Shown here: piece after piece, positions 51,401-58,521 of the stretch
Numbering within the stretch: position 1 is the stretch's first letter
Layout of the letters: the number at the start of each line of letters is the position of its first letter
DNA from: Eisenibacter elegans DSM 3317
GTDB lineage: Bacteria > Bacteroidota > Bacteroidia > Cytophagales > Microscillaceae
Length of the DNA stretch: 58,521 bases
Assembly (NCBI RefSeq): GCF_000430505.1
Contig: NZ_KE387153.1
Location: 175,776-234,296, forward strand
Reading direction: 5' to 3'
Program-made: the position numbers and the translations under genes
Notes under the pieces: generated by a model
Told to the model about the DNA's origin: nothing
Database searches by the model: none
Seen by the model: the letters and a program-made list of their open reading frames with translations, nothing else

Positions 51401-52030
51401 GAGATGAACAGCTACTTGCGTGGACGGGGGTCTGAGTTTGAGGCCGAGCGCCCCCTCATCGAAACCGAAAATCAAGGGTACATCCATTACCGCAAAGGCT
51501 CGGTGTTGATGTATTACCTCAAAGAGATGATTGGCGAAGCACAAGTCAACACGGCGCTGGCCTCGCTCATCAAAGACTATGGCTACCAAGAGCCGCCCTA
51601 CCCTACCTCTCTTGCCGCTTTGCGGGCTTTCCAAGAGGCTACGCCCGACAGCCTGCAATACATCTTAAAAGATATGTTTGAAGAAATCACCCTCTTCTCC
51701 AATCGGGTGGTAGAGGCTTCATATACCCAAGAAGGTGAGGAATATGTGGTGAGCTTTGAGACGCAATCAGAAAAATTCCGCTCCGACTCCTTGGGCAACG
51801 AAACGCCCCTGCCGCTCAACGACTATATCGACATCGCCGTATTTGCAGCAAACCCCAAGGGAAAAGGCCTCGGCAAAGCACTGGTGTATGAGCGTATCAA
51901 AATCACCGACCCCAAGCAGACTTTCCGCTTCAAGGTCAAAGAGAAACCCGCACAGGTGGGGATAGACCCTTACAACTACCTCATCGACCGCGTGCCCGAC
52001 GACAACCTCAAGCGGGTGTCGGCCTCCTAA
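48437..52030 (+). CDS. ABC permease fused to an M1-family metallopeptidase
   Basis: 1197 residues. The first about 600 residues are two permease-like halves with about 12 membrane segments (WIFLLVVSLLVMGAV, then several repeats such as MLIAVFLVLCSAILLGVIAQ). From about 620 an M1-type domain begins, with HEMGHQYWAH (zinc ligands His near 937 and 941) and the third ligand in MLSETFAQYS about 20 residues later, plus a Tyr-rich active-site region (MPYSESLGFI). The fusion places a peptidase beside a transporter, suggesting that a peptide is cut as or before it is moved. This fused family occurs in Bacteroidota. A terminator follows at 52041-52073. Confidence 0.92.
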   Translation: MLIFIRHELQRWVRTPMLWIFLLVVSLLVMGAVSSDQVTIGGGVGSVHKNAPSVVQRYYGVMSLVCLLMTTAFMNATATRDFSTGMHHFIFSSPIRRRNYFFGKFFGAYLIAILPLLGVSIGALIGPLMPWATAERFGSVVWDGHLQGILAFAIPNTFIVAVLVYALATNFRSSLVSFIGAMLILVLYSVSQGYTRDLEKEWLANILDPFGFQPMGTLSKYATIAEQNAAATPLRGQFLVNRLIWMGLALLTLLLMYTRFSFETKEIRWFKRKKAAETVPATVAVSTNVGAIRRFTAQSAGQLSLRAWLTMLRFETKAIIRNQTFIILVILGLMNLTASLTSFTDTYGNSYYPVTYDVIDSIRGAFNIFILGIIIFYSGVLVWKERDANIHEIKDATPVGIGALFSSKLVAMLIAVFLVLCSAILLGVIAQTAHGYTRYELHVYAQSILVLDMLYFAYFTVLALLFHYLINQRYLAYFAFVAFIIVDEFIWYMLEIDTKMMSFGSVPSAIYSDMNGFGPFIPSLVGFHVYWTLFCLLLCLVMYAFYVRGKDTGLKHRLRTAGQRFGQNRLALALLGGMFVLYAGFVYYNTTILNTFTSSKETENRQKAYEEAYKKYEGIVQPRWIDFTYELDVFPYERSLHSKVTAKAVNKSKQPIKELHFSLPLMPDEVEIQIAGATLKTDDKRLRYRIYTLQKPLQPGDTLEMVVSHQKITKGFEASVSFTSLTQNGTFFNNRDIMPQFGYDEGREIGDKNKRKKLGLPVRQRMPVLNDKDLRNRSNSYISDDADWVQIRTIISTAPDQIAVAPGSLVKEWTKDKRRYFEYQLDHQSLNFYSFISARYEVARERWNDIDLEVYYIKEHAYNVPNMLKSMRKSLEYYTKNFGPYYHKQCRIIEFPRYAGFAQAFPGTMPYSESLGFITDLRKATEDDIDLVYYVVAHEMGHQYWAHQVVGAKMRGTEMLSETFAQYSALMVMEQEYGRDKMHKFLRYEMNSYLRGRGSEFEAERPLIETENQGYIHYRKGSVLMYYLKEMIGEAQVNTALASLIKDYGYQEPPYPTSLAALRAFQEATPDSLQYILKDMFEEITLFSNRVVEASYTQEGEEYVVSFETQSEKFRSDSLGNETPLPLNDYIDIAVFAANPKGKGLGKALVYERIKITDPKQTFRFKVKEKPAQVGIDPYNYLIDRVPDDNLKRVSAS

Positions 52031-52040
52031 TACAAGCCAA

Positions 52041-52073
52041 AACAGCCTCCACACGCGGAGGCTGTTTTTTTTT
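52041..52073 (+). terminator. Terminator of the ABC/peptidase operon
   Basis: AACAGCCTCC (52041-52050) pairs with GGAGGCTGTT (52057-52066), followed by T residues to 52073. 10-bp stem with U-tract, 11 bases after the stop. Confidence 0.85.
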
Positions 52074-52129
52074 AGTGCTGTTGAAAGCCGCTAGGCAGAA
52101 AGAAACGATACAGAAAATTTCAAAAACCT

Positions 52130-52137
52130 TATCTTTG
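52130..52137 (+). promoter_or_regulatory. -7 element just before the GNAT gene
   Basis: TATCTTTG fits TAnnTTTG and lies only four bases before the ATG at 52142. If used, the transcript is leaderless or nearly so, as for nuoM. Confidence 0.4.
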
Positions 52138-52141
52138 CCTT

Positions 52142-52639
52142 ATGCAAACAAATTTCGACATTCGTAAAGCCACTGCTGAAGATGTACCCGCCCTTTGGGC
52201 CTTGGTGCGTGAGTTGGCCATTTATGAGCGCGCCGAAGAAGAACACCTCGCTACCCCCGAAGAGATGTTGCGCGATGGTTTTGGCTCACAGCCGCTCTAT
52301 GGAGCTTGGGTTGCCACAGTAGCAGGCGAGGTAGTCGGTATGGCCTTATATTACTACCGCTATTCTACTTGGAAAGGCAAATGTTTTTATCTGGAAGATT
52401 TTTATGTTCAGCCCATACATCGTAGCAAAAAAATAGGTGCAGCCCTCTTCAAAGCCATTATCTGCCAAGCAGCTGAAGAACAATGCCGCCGTATTAGTTG
52501 GCAAGTGCTCGACTGGAACACGCCTGCTATTGAATTTTATCAACGCTTTGGTGCTTCTATTGACGGTGGGTGGCTCAATGGCGGACTTGATGAGGCACAA
52601 ATACAATCATTCGCCCAACAGTTTGACAAACCACTATGA
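52142..52639 (+). CDS. GNAT-family N-acetyltransferase (diamine-acetyltransferase-like)
   Basis: 165 residues. It opens IRKATAEDVPALWALVRELA and has YYYRYSTWKGKCFYLEDFYV, followed by the acetyl-CoA-binding region RSKKIGAALFKAI and WQVLDWNTPAIEFYQRFGAS. The combination resembles SSAT/diamine acetyltransferases, which acetylate polyamines or similar amines; the exact substrate is not certain. The stop (52637-52639) overlaps the next start by four bases (ATGA), so they are coupled. Confidence 0.9.
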   Translation: MQTNFDIRKATAEDVPALWALVRELAIYERAEEEHLATPEEMLRDGFGSQPLYGAWVATVAGEVVGMALYYYRYSTWKGKCFYLEDFYVQPIHRSKKIGAALFKAIICQAAEEQCRRISWQVLDWNTPAIEFYQRFGASIDGGWLNGGLDEAQIQSFAQQFDKPL

Positions 52640-53076
52640 GTTCCGTATTGCCGCTCATTGCCTGTGTCAGCCTCCAGCTCGATGTGTCTCCCCCCAAGAC
52701 CTATGCCCCTGTCTTGCCTCCGTTTTTAGCTGAGGCTTGGCAGTCGGATTATTGTGTTATTTTTGATTTTGATAACTTTTCTACTCCAGACCTGCCACAA
52801 TACGCCGCTCGCCTACAGTCCGAAGCCGCTGCCTCTTGGGTACACCTGCATCTACATCAAGCCGAAGCGCCGCTAGGGCCTATCCGAAAGTATCTACAAA
52901 GCTTGTATCATTTTGACAAACCGCTGGTTGTCGCCTTTAGTGGAGTGGCTGCGCCGCCTATGTTGCAGCGCTTGCTCAGCCCCTTTGGCAATCGGTTGCT
53001 ATTGTCGCCTGATGCGGATGTTTTAGCGCATAACTGGACTGCGTTTTATGCCCTACATACACCAAGCCATAATTAA
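52636..53076 (+). CDS. Hypothetical protein coupled to the GNAT gene
   Basis: 146 residues. The start overlaps the GNAT stop (ATGA). No signal, membrane segment or domain I recognise. It has FDFDNFSTPDLPQYAARLQS and a later FDKPLVVAFSGVAAPPMLQR. It might be cytoplasmic and functionally linked to the acetyltransferase by coupling, but that is inference. Its TAA overlaps the convergent stop of the OmpA lipoprotein by four bases in the palindrome AATTAATT. Confidence 0.6.
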   Translation: MSSVLPLIACVSLQLDVSPPKTYAPVLPPFLAEAWQSDYCVIFDFDNFSTPDLPQYAARLQSEAAASWVHLHLHQAEAPLGPIRKYLQSLYHFDKPLVVAFSGVAAPPMLQRLLSPFGNRLLLSPDADVLAHNWTAFYALHTPSHN

Positions 53077-54317
53077 TTCTGGCTACACATCATTACATAG
53101 ACGGTACATATTCGGCGGCGGGGATCTGACTCCTCATTGAGCGGAATAACTCTAGGAGGAATCTCTTCGCCAAAGCCTTCAAAAACCTGCTCAATCTCCA
53201 CCAAGGGGGAGTGTTTCACCCGGCTTAAGATGTAATTGCCGACGGCTTGTGCTCGTTTTTCGGACAGCTCTTGGTTGAGGCGTTGGCGCTCTTTTTCGGT
53301 TTGTGTAGGGAAGAAAGGCTTAGCATCAGCATAGCCCCTGATATGTACCAGAAAAGTAACTTTCTCCGTGGGCTTGTCCTGATGATAGTTTTGGATGTCG
53401 CGATTGATATCGCGCACAATTTCGTCTAACACCTTATGTGCCTCCTGTGAAAGTGTATGCGCACCGCTTTCGAAATTGATGCGGGTTTCAAACTGAATAA
53501 ACATTTGAAGCTCTTCCGCATTGATATTGGCTGCTGGATCTAGGCCGCGTCTGTTGTTGTTGTCTAGGTTTACAGGCTCTAGCACATTGTTGCCTTCTGT
53601 ATTGTCTACGATGAAGACCGTATCAAAGCGAGGGCCTTGCTCATCCAATGCAGGCTTGGCAGAAAATTGGGTTAGGCTCTTGTACTCCTCCACAAACTGC
53701 TCTGCCTGATGGCGCAATGCCGCAAGACGCTCCGCACTAACGGCAGGGTGGGGTTCTTGTGGTGTTGTAGGGATTTTAGCAATCACTTGAAGCATATGAT
53801 TCAGCGCTTTTTCTGCACGCTGTGCCTCTGTAATGGCTCCACGCATAATACCTTCGTCAGTATGCTCGTCTTTTTCATCAGTATTTGGGGCGCGCAAGAT
53901 GGCGGTGTCTGTTTGGTCAGGGATAATGAGTGTGTAGCCTTGGTCTGCATTGTCATTATTGGGGAAAATAATGGCTACATCTTGGAACACTGGTGCTTGG
54001 TCTTGTTTTGGGTCTTGGGTGGTGGTTGTTTTAGCCACAGCTTCGGTATGCTTAGCTTTGTGTTTTGGCTTCAAGGACTCGTTACTAAACACCTCTTTTT
54101 CAATCACTTCCAGTTCTTTCAAGCTTTCCTCAACACGAGTATCTGGTGTGTAAATTTCATCAGGGCGGTACAAATCGTCAGAAAGGGCAAAAGGGTCTTG
54201 TACAGCCAACTGTGGTAGCTCATCGGCAGTTTTGCCATCATCCGAACGCCCACAGGCAACCAATAAGCCGAATGATAGCCCAATGATGGTATGGTATATG
54301 TAAGTTTGACGAAGCAT
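53073..54317 (-). CDS. OmpA-family lipoprotein
   Basis: 414 residues. Lipobox LLVAC (Cys22) predicts a lipidated protein. A long acidic, low-complexity middle (Asp/Thr/Gln/Lys-rich) leads to an OmpA-like peptidoglycan-binding domain in the last about 130 residues (INFESGAHTLSQEAHKVLDE; VHIRGYADAKPF; LSEKRAQAVGNYILSRVK; FEGFGEEIP). It probably anchors the outer membrane to peptidoglycan. Convergent with the GNAT-linked gene, sharing four bases of stop codons. Confidence 0.85.
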   Translation of the reverse strand: MLRQTYIYHTIIGLSFGLLVACGRSDDGKTADELPQLAVQDPFALSDDLYRPDEIYTPDTRVEESLKELEVIEKEVFSNESLKPKHKAKHTEAVAKTTTTQDPKQDQAPVFQDVAIIFPNNDNADQGYTLIIPDQTDTAILRAPNTDEKDEHTDEGIMRGAITEAQRAEKALNHMLQVIAKIPTTPQEPHPAVSAERLAALRHQAEQFVEEYKSLTQFSAKPALDEQGPRFDTVFIVDNTEGNNVLEPVNLDNNNRRGLDPAANINAEELQMFIQFETRINFESGAHTLSQEAHKVLDEIVRDINRDIQNYHQDKPTEKVTFLVHIRGYADAKPFFPTQTEKERQRLNQELSEKRAQAVGNYILSRVKHSPLVEIEQVFEGFGEEIPPRVIPLNEESDPRRRICTVYVMMCSQN

Positions 54318-54631
54318 CGAGGTTGAGTTTTGGTCTTGTTAATCTGCACACATAAGCTGCATCCCTTCTTCTTTACAAATCTTATACCACAAGCAGTTTG
54401 CTTAGGGTATTTATTCAACACATAGCACATAAGTACCTTATAATCAGCGTTTTATTATTTTTCAGTTTAAGCAAATTATCATCCCCTCCTCCTTGGGTGA
54501 GGCGGCTAAACGGAAGATGTTGCTAACTTGATATAGCTTTTGAGGATTTGTGTGATTTTTTGAATATATTTGTTAAATACAAGGTGTTCTGGTCTATGTT
54601 ATATTTCAAAAATCATAAACCTTCTGTCCTA

Positions 54632-55060
54632 ATGAATGCACAAAACAATCCTCTTGACTTTGAAACCGTTTATCAAAGTACGTACCTCAAGATTATGTTT
54701 GATACCCAATATCGGCTGATGGAGCGGCAATGGGAAAAAGCGAGCACTACCATTTCTCAAACCAGTTTCCAAGAGGAGATGCTCCAAGTATTGTCGATGA
54801 TTACCAAGTTCAGGCCATTGCGTGTATTGGGCAATACCAAAGACTTCCATTTTGTCATCACACCGGAGATGCAATCTTGGGCCGACCAAGAGGTCTATAG
54901 CCAGCTAGGCAAGCTGGGGGTTAGTCGGATGGCCTTTGTGATTAGCGAGGATTTTTATGCGCAACTAAGCGTAGAACAAGCCATTGAAGAATCCAAAAAA
55001 GATTATGAAGTAAAGTATTTTCGAAGCCGTGCAGAGGCCTTGGCTTGGTTGCTCGAGTAG
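54632..55060 (+). CDS. Small STAS/SpoIIAA-like protein of unknown role
   Basis: 142 residues from the ATG at 54632. The frame runs about 28 codons further upstream but that part is rich in Phe/Lys/Asn and unlikely. It resembles small Bacteroidota STAS/SpoIIAA-like proteins: VYQSTYLKIMFDTQYRLMER, KFRPLRVLGNTKDFHFVITP, KYFRSRAEALAWLLE. STAS proteins bind regulators or nucleotides; no partner is adjacent. The SpoIIE-type phosphatase at 4.8-10.1 kb is a possible but unproven partner class. Confidence 0.55.
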   Translation: MNAQNNPLDFETVYQSTYLKIMFDTQYRLMERQWEKASTTISQTSFQEEMLQVLSMITKFRPLRVLGNTKDFHFVITPEMQSWADQEVYSQLGKLGVSRMAFVISEDFYAQLSVEQAIEESKKDYEVKYFRSRAEALAWLLE

Positions 55061-55086
55061 GATTAGGGTGTAGCTGATATGAGTTA

Positions 55087-55112
55087 CCCTTGGCCTTTTG
55101 CAAAGCCAAGGG
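55087..55112. terminator. Hairpin between convergent genes
   Basis: CCCTTGGC (55087-55094) pairs with GCCAAGGG (55105-55112) over a 10-base loop. It lies 27 bases after the STAS-like stop and 25 bases beyond the convergent stop at 55138. No T-run. Confidence 0.5.
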
Positions 55113-55137
55113 AGTGAATCAGTATGTGGTTGACCTA

Positions 55138-56397
55138 TCAATAATACCAATAAATCATCACGGTCTGGTTGCCACTTACCTTCGGAATCAGCACTCTACC
55201 ATTGATAGACACCTTAGCCCCTATTGGGATATTTTTTGTTTCTCTTTTTTCATTGACAGACACAAAAAAACCGTGTCTTCCGGCCTCTTTCCCTGGTCCT
55301 CCGTCTTCCCACAAAATTTCGATGTGGGCGGTTTTGTCCCGTACATTATCCAACACAAAAGTACAGGCTGCCTTAGGCCCCTGGTATGCAGCCATATAGC
55401 CATCGGTTGAGCGTTTGGCAATGTGGTAGCGCTCTTGATCTCTGGGGCTCATACTTTTGAGCATTTCGGCTTCCTTCTCTTCTGATACTTGCTGCCCTGC
55501 GATTGATTCTTTGTTACGGTACTCTTGGTAGAGGTCTGTCAGCATATCATATACCTGCTCGTAGCGCTCTTTTGACTCTGCATCGAGGGTGATGAGGAAG
55601 TAGCCTTTTGCCCCTATCATCTGTATGTAGTCACTGCCTTTTTGTTTTGCTGTGATTTCAAAATTTATCTCAATGATATGCTCTCCTTCGGGCAAGCTTT
55701 TGAGTAGCTCGGCCACCTGTCTTGAGGTGTTGCGAGCCAATACATTTTGATATGCCTCACGCTCCTTGGTGGCGCTGGGGAACTTACCCCCCTCTTGATA
55801 GGCTAGGGTGAAGCTTTCAAAAAACAGCTTTTCGGGAACAACAGCCACCACAAGCTCATTGGTGTTGAGCGCATCTTTGGCATAGTGCTTCATCTCGATG
55901 CGATGGTTATTTTCCTCTTCCATCCCATTGGCCTTAGCGATTACCTTGAGTCGGTAATACTCTAGGTTACTATCATCTGGTTTGGGGAGGTAGTCGAGGA
56001 GGTTTTTGGGCAATTGAAAGCGGGCATACACAAAATCTTTTCCAGTAAATACGGTAACATCTTTACTAGGATTTGTAAAATCATTGCTAAAAGTCAGATG
56101 TGCCTGAAAGCTCTCCTCTACCCTAGGGGCATCTTTGCCAGTTTTGCTCAAGACCTGTACCTGATTGTTTTTCAACTGAGCCAACAGAGCCTCTAGCGCT
56201 GCTTTTTTGCCTCCGGCCTGTTGGTCTGCTGCTTGCGTCTGTTGGGTATTTTGTACCGCCTGTGTTTGTTTTACCTCTTGTTGTTTGTTGCCGCTTACTT
56301 TGTCTTTTACTTTGTTGAGATTAATCTGAGCCTGAGCCCAACCTATAGGAGCCAAACATAGGATGGCACCCCACAAAAGAAGTTGCTTTGTTTTCAT
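55138..56397 (-). CDS. Secreted protein of unknown function
   Basis: 419 residues. A signal peptide (MKTKQLLLWGAILCLAPIGW, then AQAQ) precedes INLNKVKDKVSGNK and a Gln/Lys/Ala-rich linker. The remaining about 340 residues are mixed strands and helices with no domain I recognise. The opening NKVKDKV is similar in style to the start of the exported CHAT protein (NVIRDNKDKIN). Monocistronic. Confidence 0.65.
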   Translation of the reverse strand: MKTKQLLLWGAILCLAPIGWAQAQINLNKVKDKVSGNKQQEVKQTQAVQNTQQTQAADQQAGGKKAALEALLAQLKNNQVQVLSKTGKDAPRVEESFQAHLTFSNDFTNPSKDVTVFTGKDFVYARFQLPKNLLDYLPKPDDSNLEYYRLKVIAKANGMEEENNHRIEMKHYAKDALNTNELVVAVVPEKLFFESFTLAYQEGGKFPSATKEREAYQNVLARNTSRQVAELLKSLPEGEHIIEINFEITAKQKGSDYIQMIGAKGYFLITLDAESKERYEQVYDMLTDLYQEYRNKESIAGQQVSEEKEAEMLKSMSPRDQERYHIAKRSTDGYMAAYQGPKAACTFVLDNVRDKTAHIEILWEDGGPGKEAGRHGFFVSVNEKRETKNIPIGAKVSINGRVLIPKVSGNQTVMIYWYY

Positions 56398-56540
56398 AAT
56401 TCAAAGGGTTTGAGTAGATGTGAAAATCGAACTATCCAAACTTACGGCCATCACTCAATAACAGACAAAAACAAAGGTAGACACAAGGTAGACATTGTTG
56501 TAACCGCTTGTTTTTCAGATGATTCTTAGTTGATTATCAA

Positions 56541-58244
56541 TCAAGCATTTGGGAAATTAGTAATGAATTGTTGCAGTTCCTCTTGTTTGTGTTTGTCTAG
56601 GTTTTTGCGCAACCGATAACGGCTCTTCTTGACAGAGCTGGGGTTTACGCCCAACAAATCTCCCGCCTGAATATCTTTGAGGCCAAGCTTTTCAATAGCA
56701 CATATTTTTACCTCATTAGATGAGAGCTGCGGGAATTTTTGTTGAAGCCGCATAAAAAAATCGGGATACATCAACTCAAACCGCTGCCTGAACAACAACC
56801 AATCATCTTCGGTAGAAATCCGTGCCTTGAGTAAAGTATTGATTGTATCTACCTTCTGCTGGCTGTGTTCTTGTTGTGATTTGGCCAACTGCAATTGCAT
56901 TTCGGTGATAAACTCATCCTTTTCGAGCAGGTTGGTAGCATAGTTTCTGAGCATCTGTGTTTGTAATTTGAGGGCTGTTTGCGCATTTTTAAGCTGCCAT
57001 TGTTTGGCTTTGACAATGGCCCAAAACAAGGCCATGAGTAGTAAAATCACGGCGGTAGCTGCATATAGCCAAAGCCTATTTCGTTCATTCTTGGCTTGTA
57101 GTAGTTGGTTTTCTTGTTCTTTTTTCTCGGTCTGATACTTGGTTTCTATTTCGGCGATTTGGCGGCTTTTTTGTTCTGAAAATATGGAGTCCTTTACCAT
57201 TACAAAGGCCTGTAAGGTTTGGAATGCTTCGGCATACTTCCCTTGATCGGCCTGTACCCCGGCTAAGTCTTTGAGCACTTTTTGTACTTGGTTTTTCATT
57301 TTCAACTTTTGGAGTATTGCTAAAGCTTGGTTGAGCGCAAGCTCAGACTTAACATAACTTTTATTACTGCGCCATACATCCGCTAGGTTCATCAAATTGA
57401 TGGCAACGCCCTCTTGGTTTCCCATCTGCTCCTCGATGAGCAATGCTTTTTGATAGTAATGCGAAGCGCTATCAAAATCCCTTCTTTCATTATGCAAAAA
57501 ACCAATATTGGTATATACGATCGAGAGTCCTTGATAGGCTTGCTGCTCTTGATGTACCTGTATTGCTTTCTGATAGTATACCAAGGCCTCATTGTAGCGT
57601 TTTTTTGCCGCTAGCGCATCTCCAATAGAGGTATAGGTGTTGCCAATGGTATGCAGGTCATTGATAGCCTGCTTGATAGTCAGGGCCTTGAGCAGAGTTT
57701 TGAGTGATTGCTCATAGTTAGCCAATTCATAATGCAGCGCCCCTAGATTATTCAATATCCTTGCTTGCCCTATGCTGTCGCCGATTTGTTCATAGCTACG
57801 GAGCGCCTTTATAAAATGCGCCATCGCTTGGTCAAAATTACCTGCGCTATAGTCTGTACCTCCCAAGCTTGCCAATACATGTGCCTTTACTAAGATATGC
57901 TGGCTTTTTTCGGCCAAGGCAAGTGCTTTTGCAAAATCATCTCTGGCCTCATCTAATAGCCCTTTAAAGAGTTTACTTTGTCCTAGTTGGTGTTGTGCGG
58001 CAGCTTGCCGCTTGAGGTCTTTGTTCTTTTGTGCCAAATAAAGTGCTTGCTCGGCAAAATACAGAGAAGAATCTGTGTTTTTTTGCAAATATCGTAATAC
58101 CAATGCCAACATAGCATCAGTACGGATGCTGTCATTATTGGAAGTATGGAGTTTGGCTCTTAGCTGGGCTATCTCGGTTTGTTGGGCGTATAAGTGGCTG
58201 ATGGATGTGAGGAGAAGCACCCCAAAAAATAACCATTTGCCCAT
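56541..58244 (-). CDS. TPR sensor with LuxR-type helix-turn-helix output
   Basis: About 567 residues from the ATG at 58244, which opens a signal peptide (MGKWLFFGVLLLTSISHLYA). A periplasmic TPR array (about seven to eight repeats, for example ALTIKQAINDLHTIGNTYTS) precedes one membrane segment (LWLYAATAVILLLMALFWAI), a coiled coil, and a C-terminal HTH (LSSNEVKICAIEKLGLKDIQ, then VNPSSVKKSRYRLRKNL). This is a one-component architecture known in Bacteroidota: a periplasmic sensor linked straight to a DNA-binding domain. A more upstream start (58280) is possible but would add a short, poor N-terminus. Target genes unknown. Confidence 0.88.
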   Translation of the reverse strand: MGKWLFFGVLLLTSISHLYAQQTEIAQLRAKLHTSNNDSIRTDAMLALVLRYLQKNTDSSLYFAEQALYLAQKNKDLKRQAAAQHQLGQSKLFKGLLDEARDDFAKALALAEKSQHILVKAHVLASLGGTDYSAGNFDQAMAHFIKALRSYEQIGDSIGQARILNNLGALHYELANYEQSLKTLLKALTIKQAINDLHTIGNTYTSIGDALAAKKRYNEALVYYQKAIQVHQEQQAYQGLSIVYTNIGFLHNERRDFDSASHYYQKALLIEEQMGNQEGVAINLMNLADVWRSNKSYVKSELALNQALAILQKLKMKNQVQKVLKDLAGVQADQGKYAEAFQTLQAFVMVKDSIFSEQKSRQIAEIETKYQTEKKEQENQLLQAKNERNRLWLYAATAVILLLMALFWAIVKAKQWQLKNAQTALKLQTQMLRNYATNLLEKDEFITEMQLQLAKSQQEHSQQKVDTINTLLKARISTEDDWLLFRQRFELMYPDFFMRLQQKFPQLSSNEVKICAIEKLGLKDIQAGDLLGVNPSSVKKSRYRLRKNLDKHKQEELQQFITNFPNA

Positions 58245-58297
58245 AAAACGACACATTCGACACGGTATAATCAGGTTCATAGAGTAATCAGTTTGGT

Positions 58298-58322
58298 AGT
58301 AAGGAGGGTAATCCGCCTTACT
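58298..58322. promoter_or_regulatory. Small hairpin upstream of the TPR sensor
   Basis: AGTAAGG (58298-58304) and CCTTACT (58316-58322) pair over 11 bases, about 55 bases before the sensor start on the minus strand. It could be a leader structure or regulator site. Confidence 0.3.
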
Positions 58323-58407
58323 AAGATAAGCTCCACTGACTGAAAACTCAGATAACTTTGAGGATTATTTTACCACCATGCTGCCATCCAATGCAGTAGT
58401 TGTACCG

Positions 58408-58521
58408 CTATTGGATGTCCCCTTTGGCTACTTGCTGCACAAACGCTACCGTAACCTCCAAGTATTCGGCAATCTCCTCTATCGACAACTTGCCTCGCTT
58501 GAGCATATTACGTGCTGCCGC
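58408..58521 (-). CDS. C-terminal end of an Rpn-type (PD-(D/E)XK) recombination-promoting nuclease/transposase-like protein (partial)
   Basis: The minus strand from the window edge reads AARNMLKRGKLSIEEIAEYL then EVTVAFVQQVAKGDIQ and a TAG at 58408-58410. This short helical tail is the usual C-terminus of Rpn/PD-(D/E)XK 'transposase' proteins common in Bacteroidota and cyanobacteria. The catalytic part lies beyond the window. Too short to say whether the gene is intact. Confidence 0.6.
   Translation of the reverse strand, partial: AAARNMLKRGKLSIEEIAEYLEVTVAFVQQVAKGDIQ

Noticed and set aside
1-58521. A defence island or secretion cluster spanning the window
   Set aside because: CHAT, serpin, Rpn and IS genes are scattered among housekeeping genes with separate terminators; no shared operon or conserved module is visible.

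Overview
The window looks like chromosome of a Bacteroidota bacterium, most likely a Cytophagales-type gliding or marine lineage. The support is a large secreted subtilase ending in a type IX secretion (T9SS) sorting domain, a TonB-dependent receptor with a carboxypeptidase-like N-terminal repeat, a BBP2-type outer-membrane barrel, BshA (bacillithiol), an ABC permease fused to an M1 peptidase, a TPR/LuxR-type sensor, and -7 promoter elements of the Bacteroidota form TAnnTTTG ahead of several genes. I cannot name the genus. No rRNA, tRNA, CRISPR array or phage is visible.

Layout. 0-4 kb: tail of an unknown gene, fmt, a peroxiredoxin-like gene, a secreted lipocalin-like gene, then a decapitated VIT/VWA-type gene abutting a decayed IS630-like element. 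4-15.8 kb: a PAP2 phosphatase, a 1766-residue kinase-ATPase-GAF-SpoIIE phosphatase, an NAD(P)-binding gene fragment, an AhpD-like gene, two overlapping small genes, a SpecificRecomb-family membrane protein and bshA. 15.8-24.3 kb: an exported RidA-like protein, a Kv-type channel with a zinc ribbon, a BBP2 porin, a 592-residue protein with a nucleoside-phosphorylase-like tail, a broken barrel gene and an exported TPR-CHAT protein. 24.5-33 kb: an isolated nuoM, a PAS-rich hybrid histidine kinase, a TonB receptor and a lipoprotein. 33-39 kb: the T9SS subtilase and a noncoding AT-rich stretch holding a possible MITE. 39-45 kb: pabB-pabC, and a two-gene beta-oxidation operon (thiolase, then FadB-like) behind a near-perfect 22-bp palindrome. 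45-58.5 kb: a second IS630 remnant, a serpin, an ABC ATPase plus ABC-permease/M1-peptidase operon, a GNAT pair, an OmpA-like lipoprotein, small STAS-like and secreted genes, a TPR/LuxR sensor and the edge of an Rpn-type gene.

How genes work together. Clear functional units are pabB-pabC (p-aminobenzoate for folate), thiolase-FadB (fatty-acid beta-oxidation) and the ABC ATPase with its permease/peptidase. Most other genes are monocistronic, often closed by strong hairpins. Signalling is rich: the kinase/phosphatase giant, the hybrid kinase and the TPR/LuxR sensor have no adjacent partner. Decay is concentrated at four places (2.5-4.0, 10.15-10.34, 20.5-21.2 and 44.9-45.2 kb). Two of these carry pieces of the same IS630-like transposase.

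No clearly new multi-gene system stands out. The best leads are the 592-residue phosphorylase-like protein, the exported TPR-CHAT protein, the palindromic operator before the beta-oxidation genes, an 80-bp intergenic repeat present three times, and a 208-bp MITE-like element.
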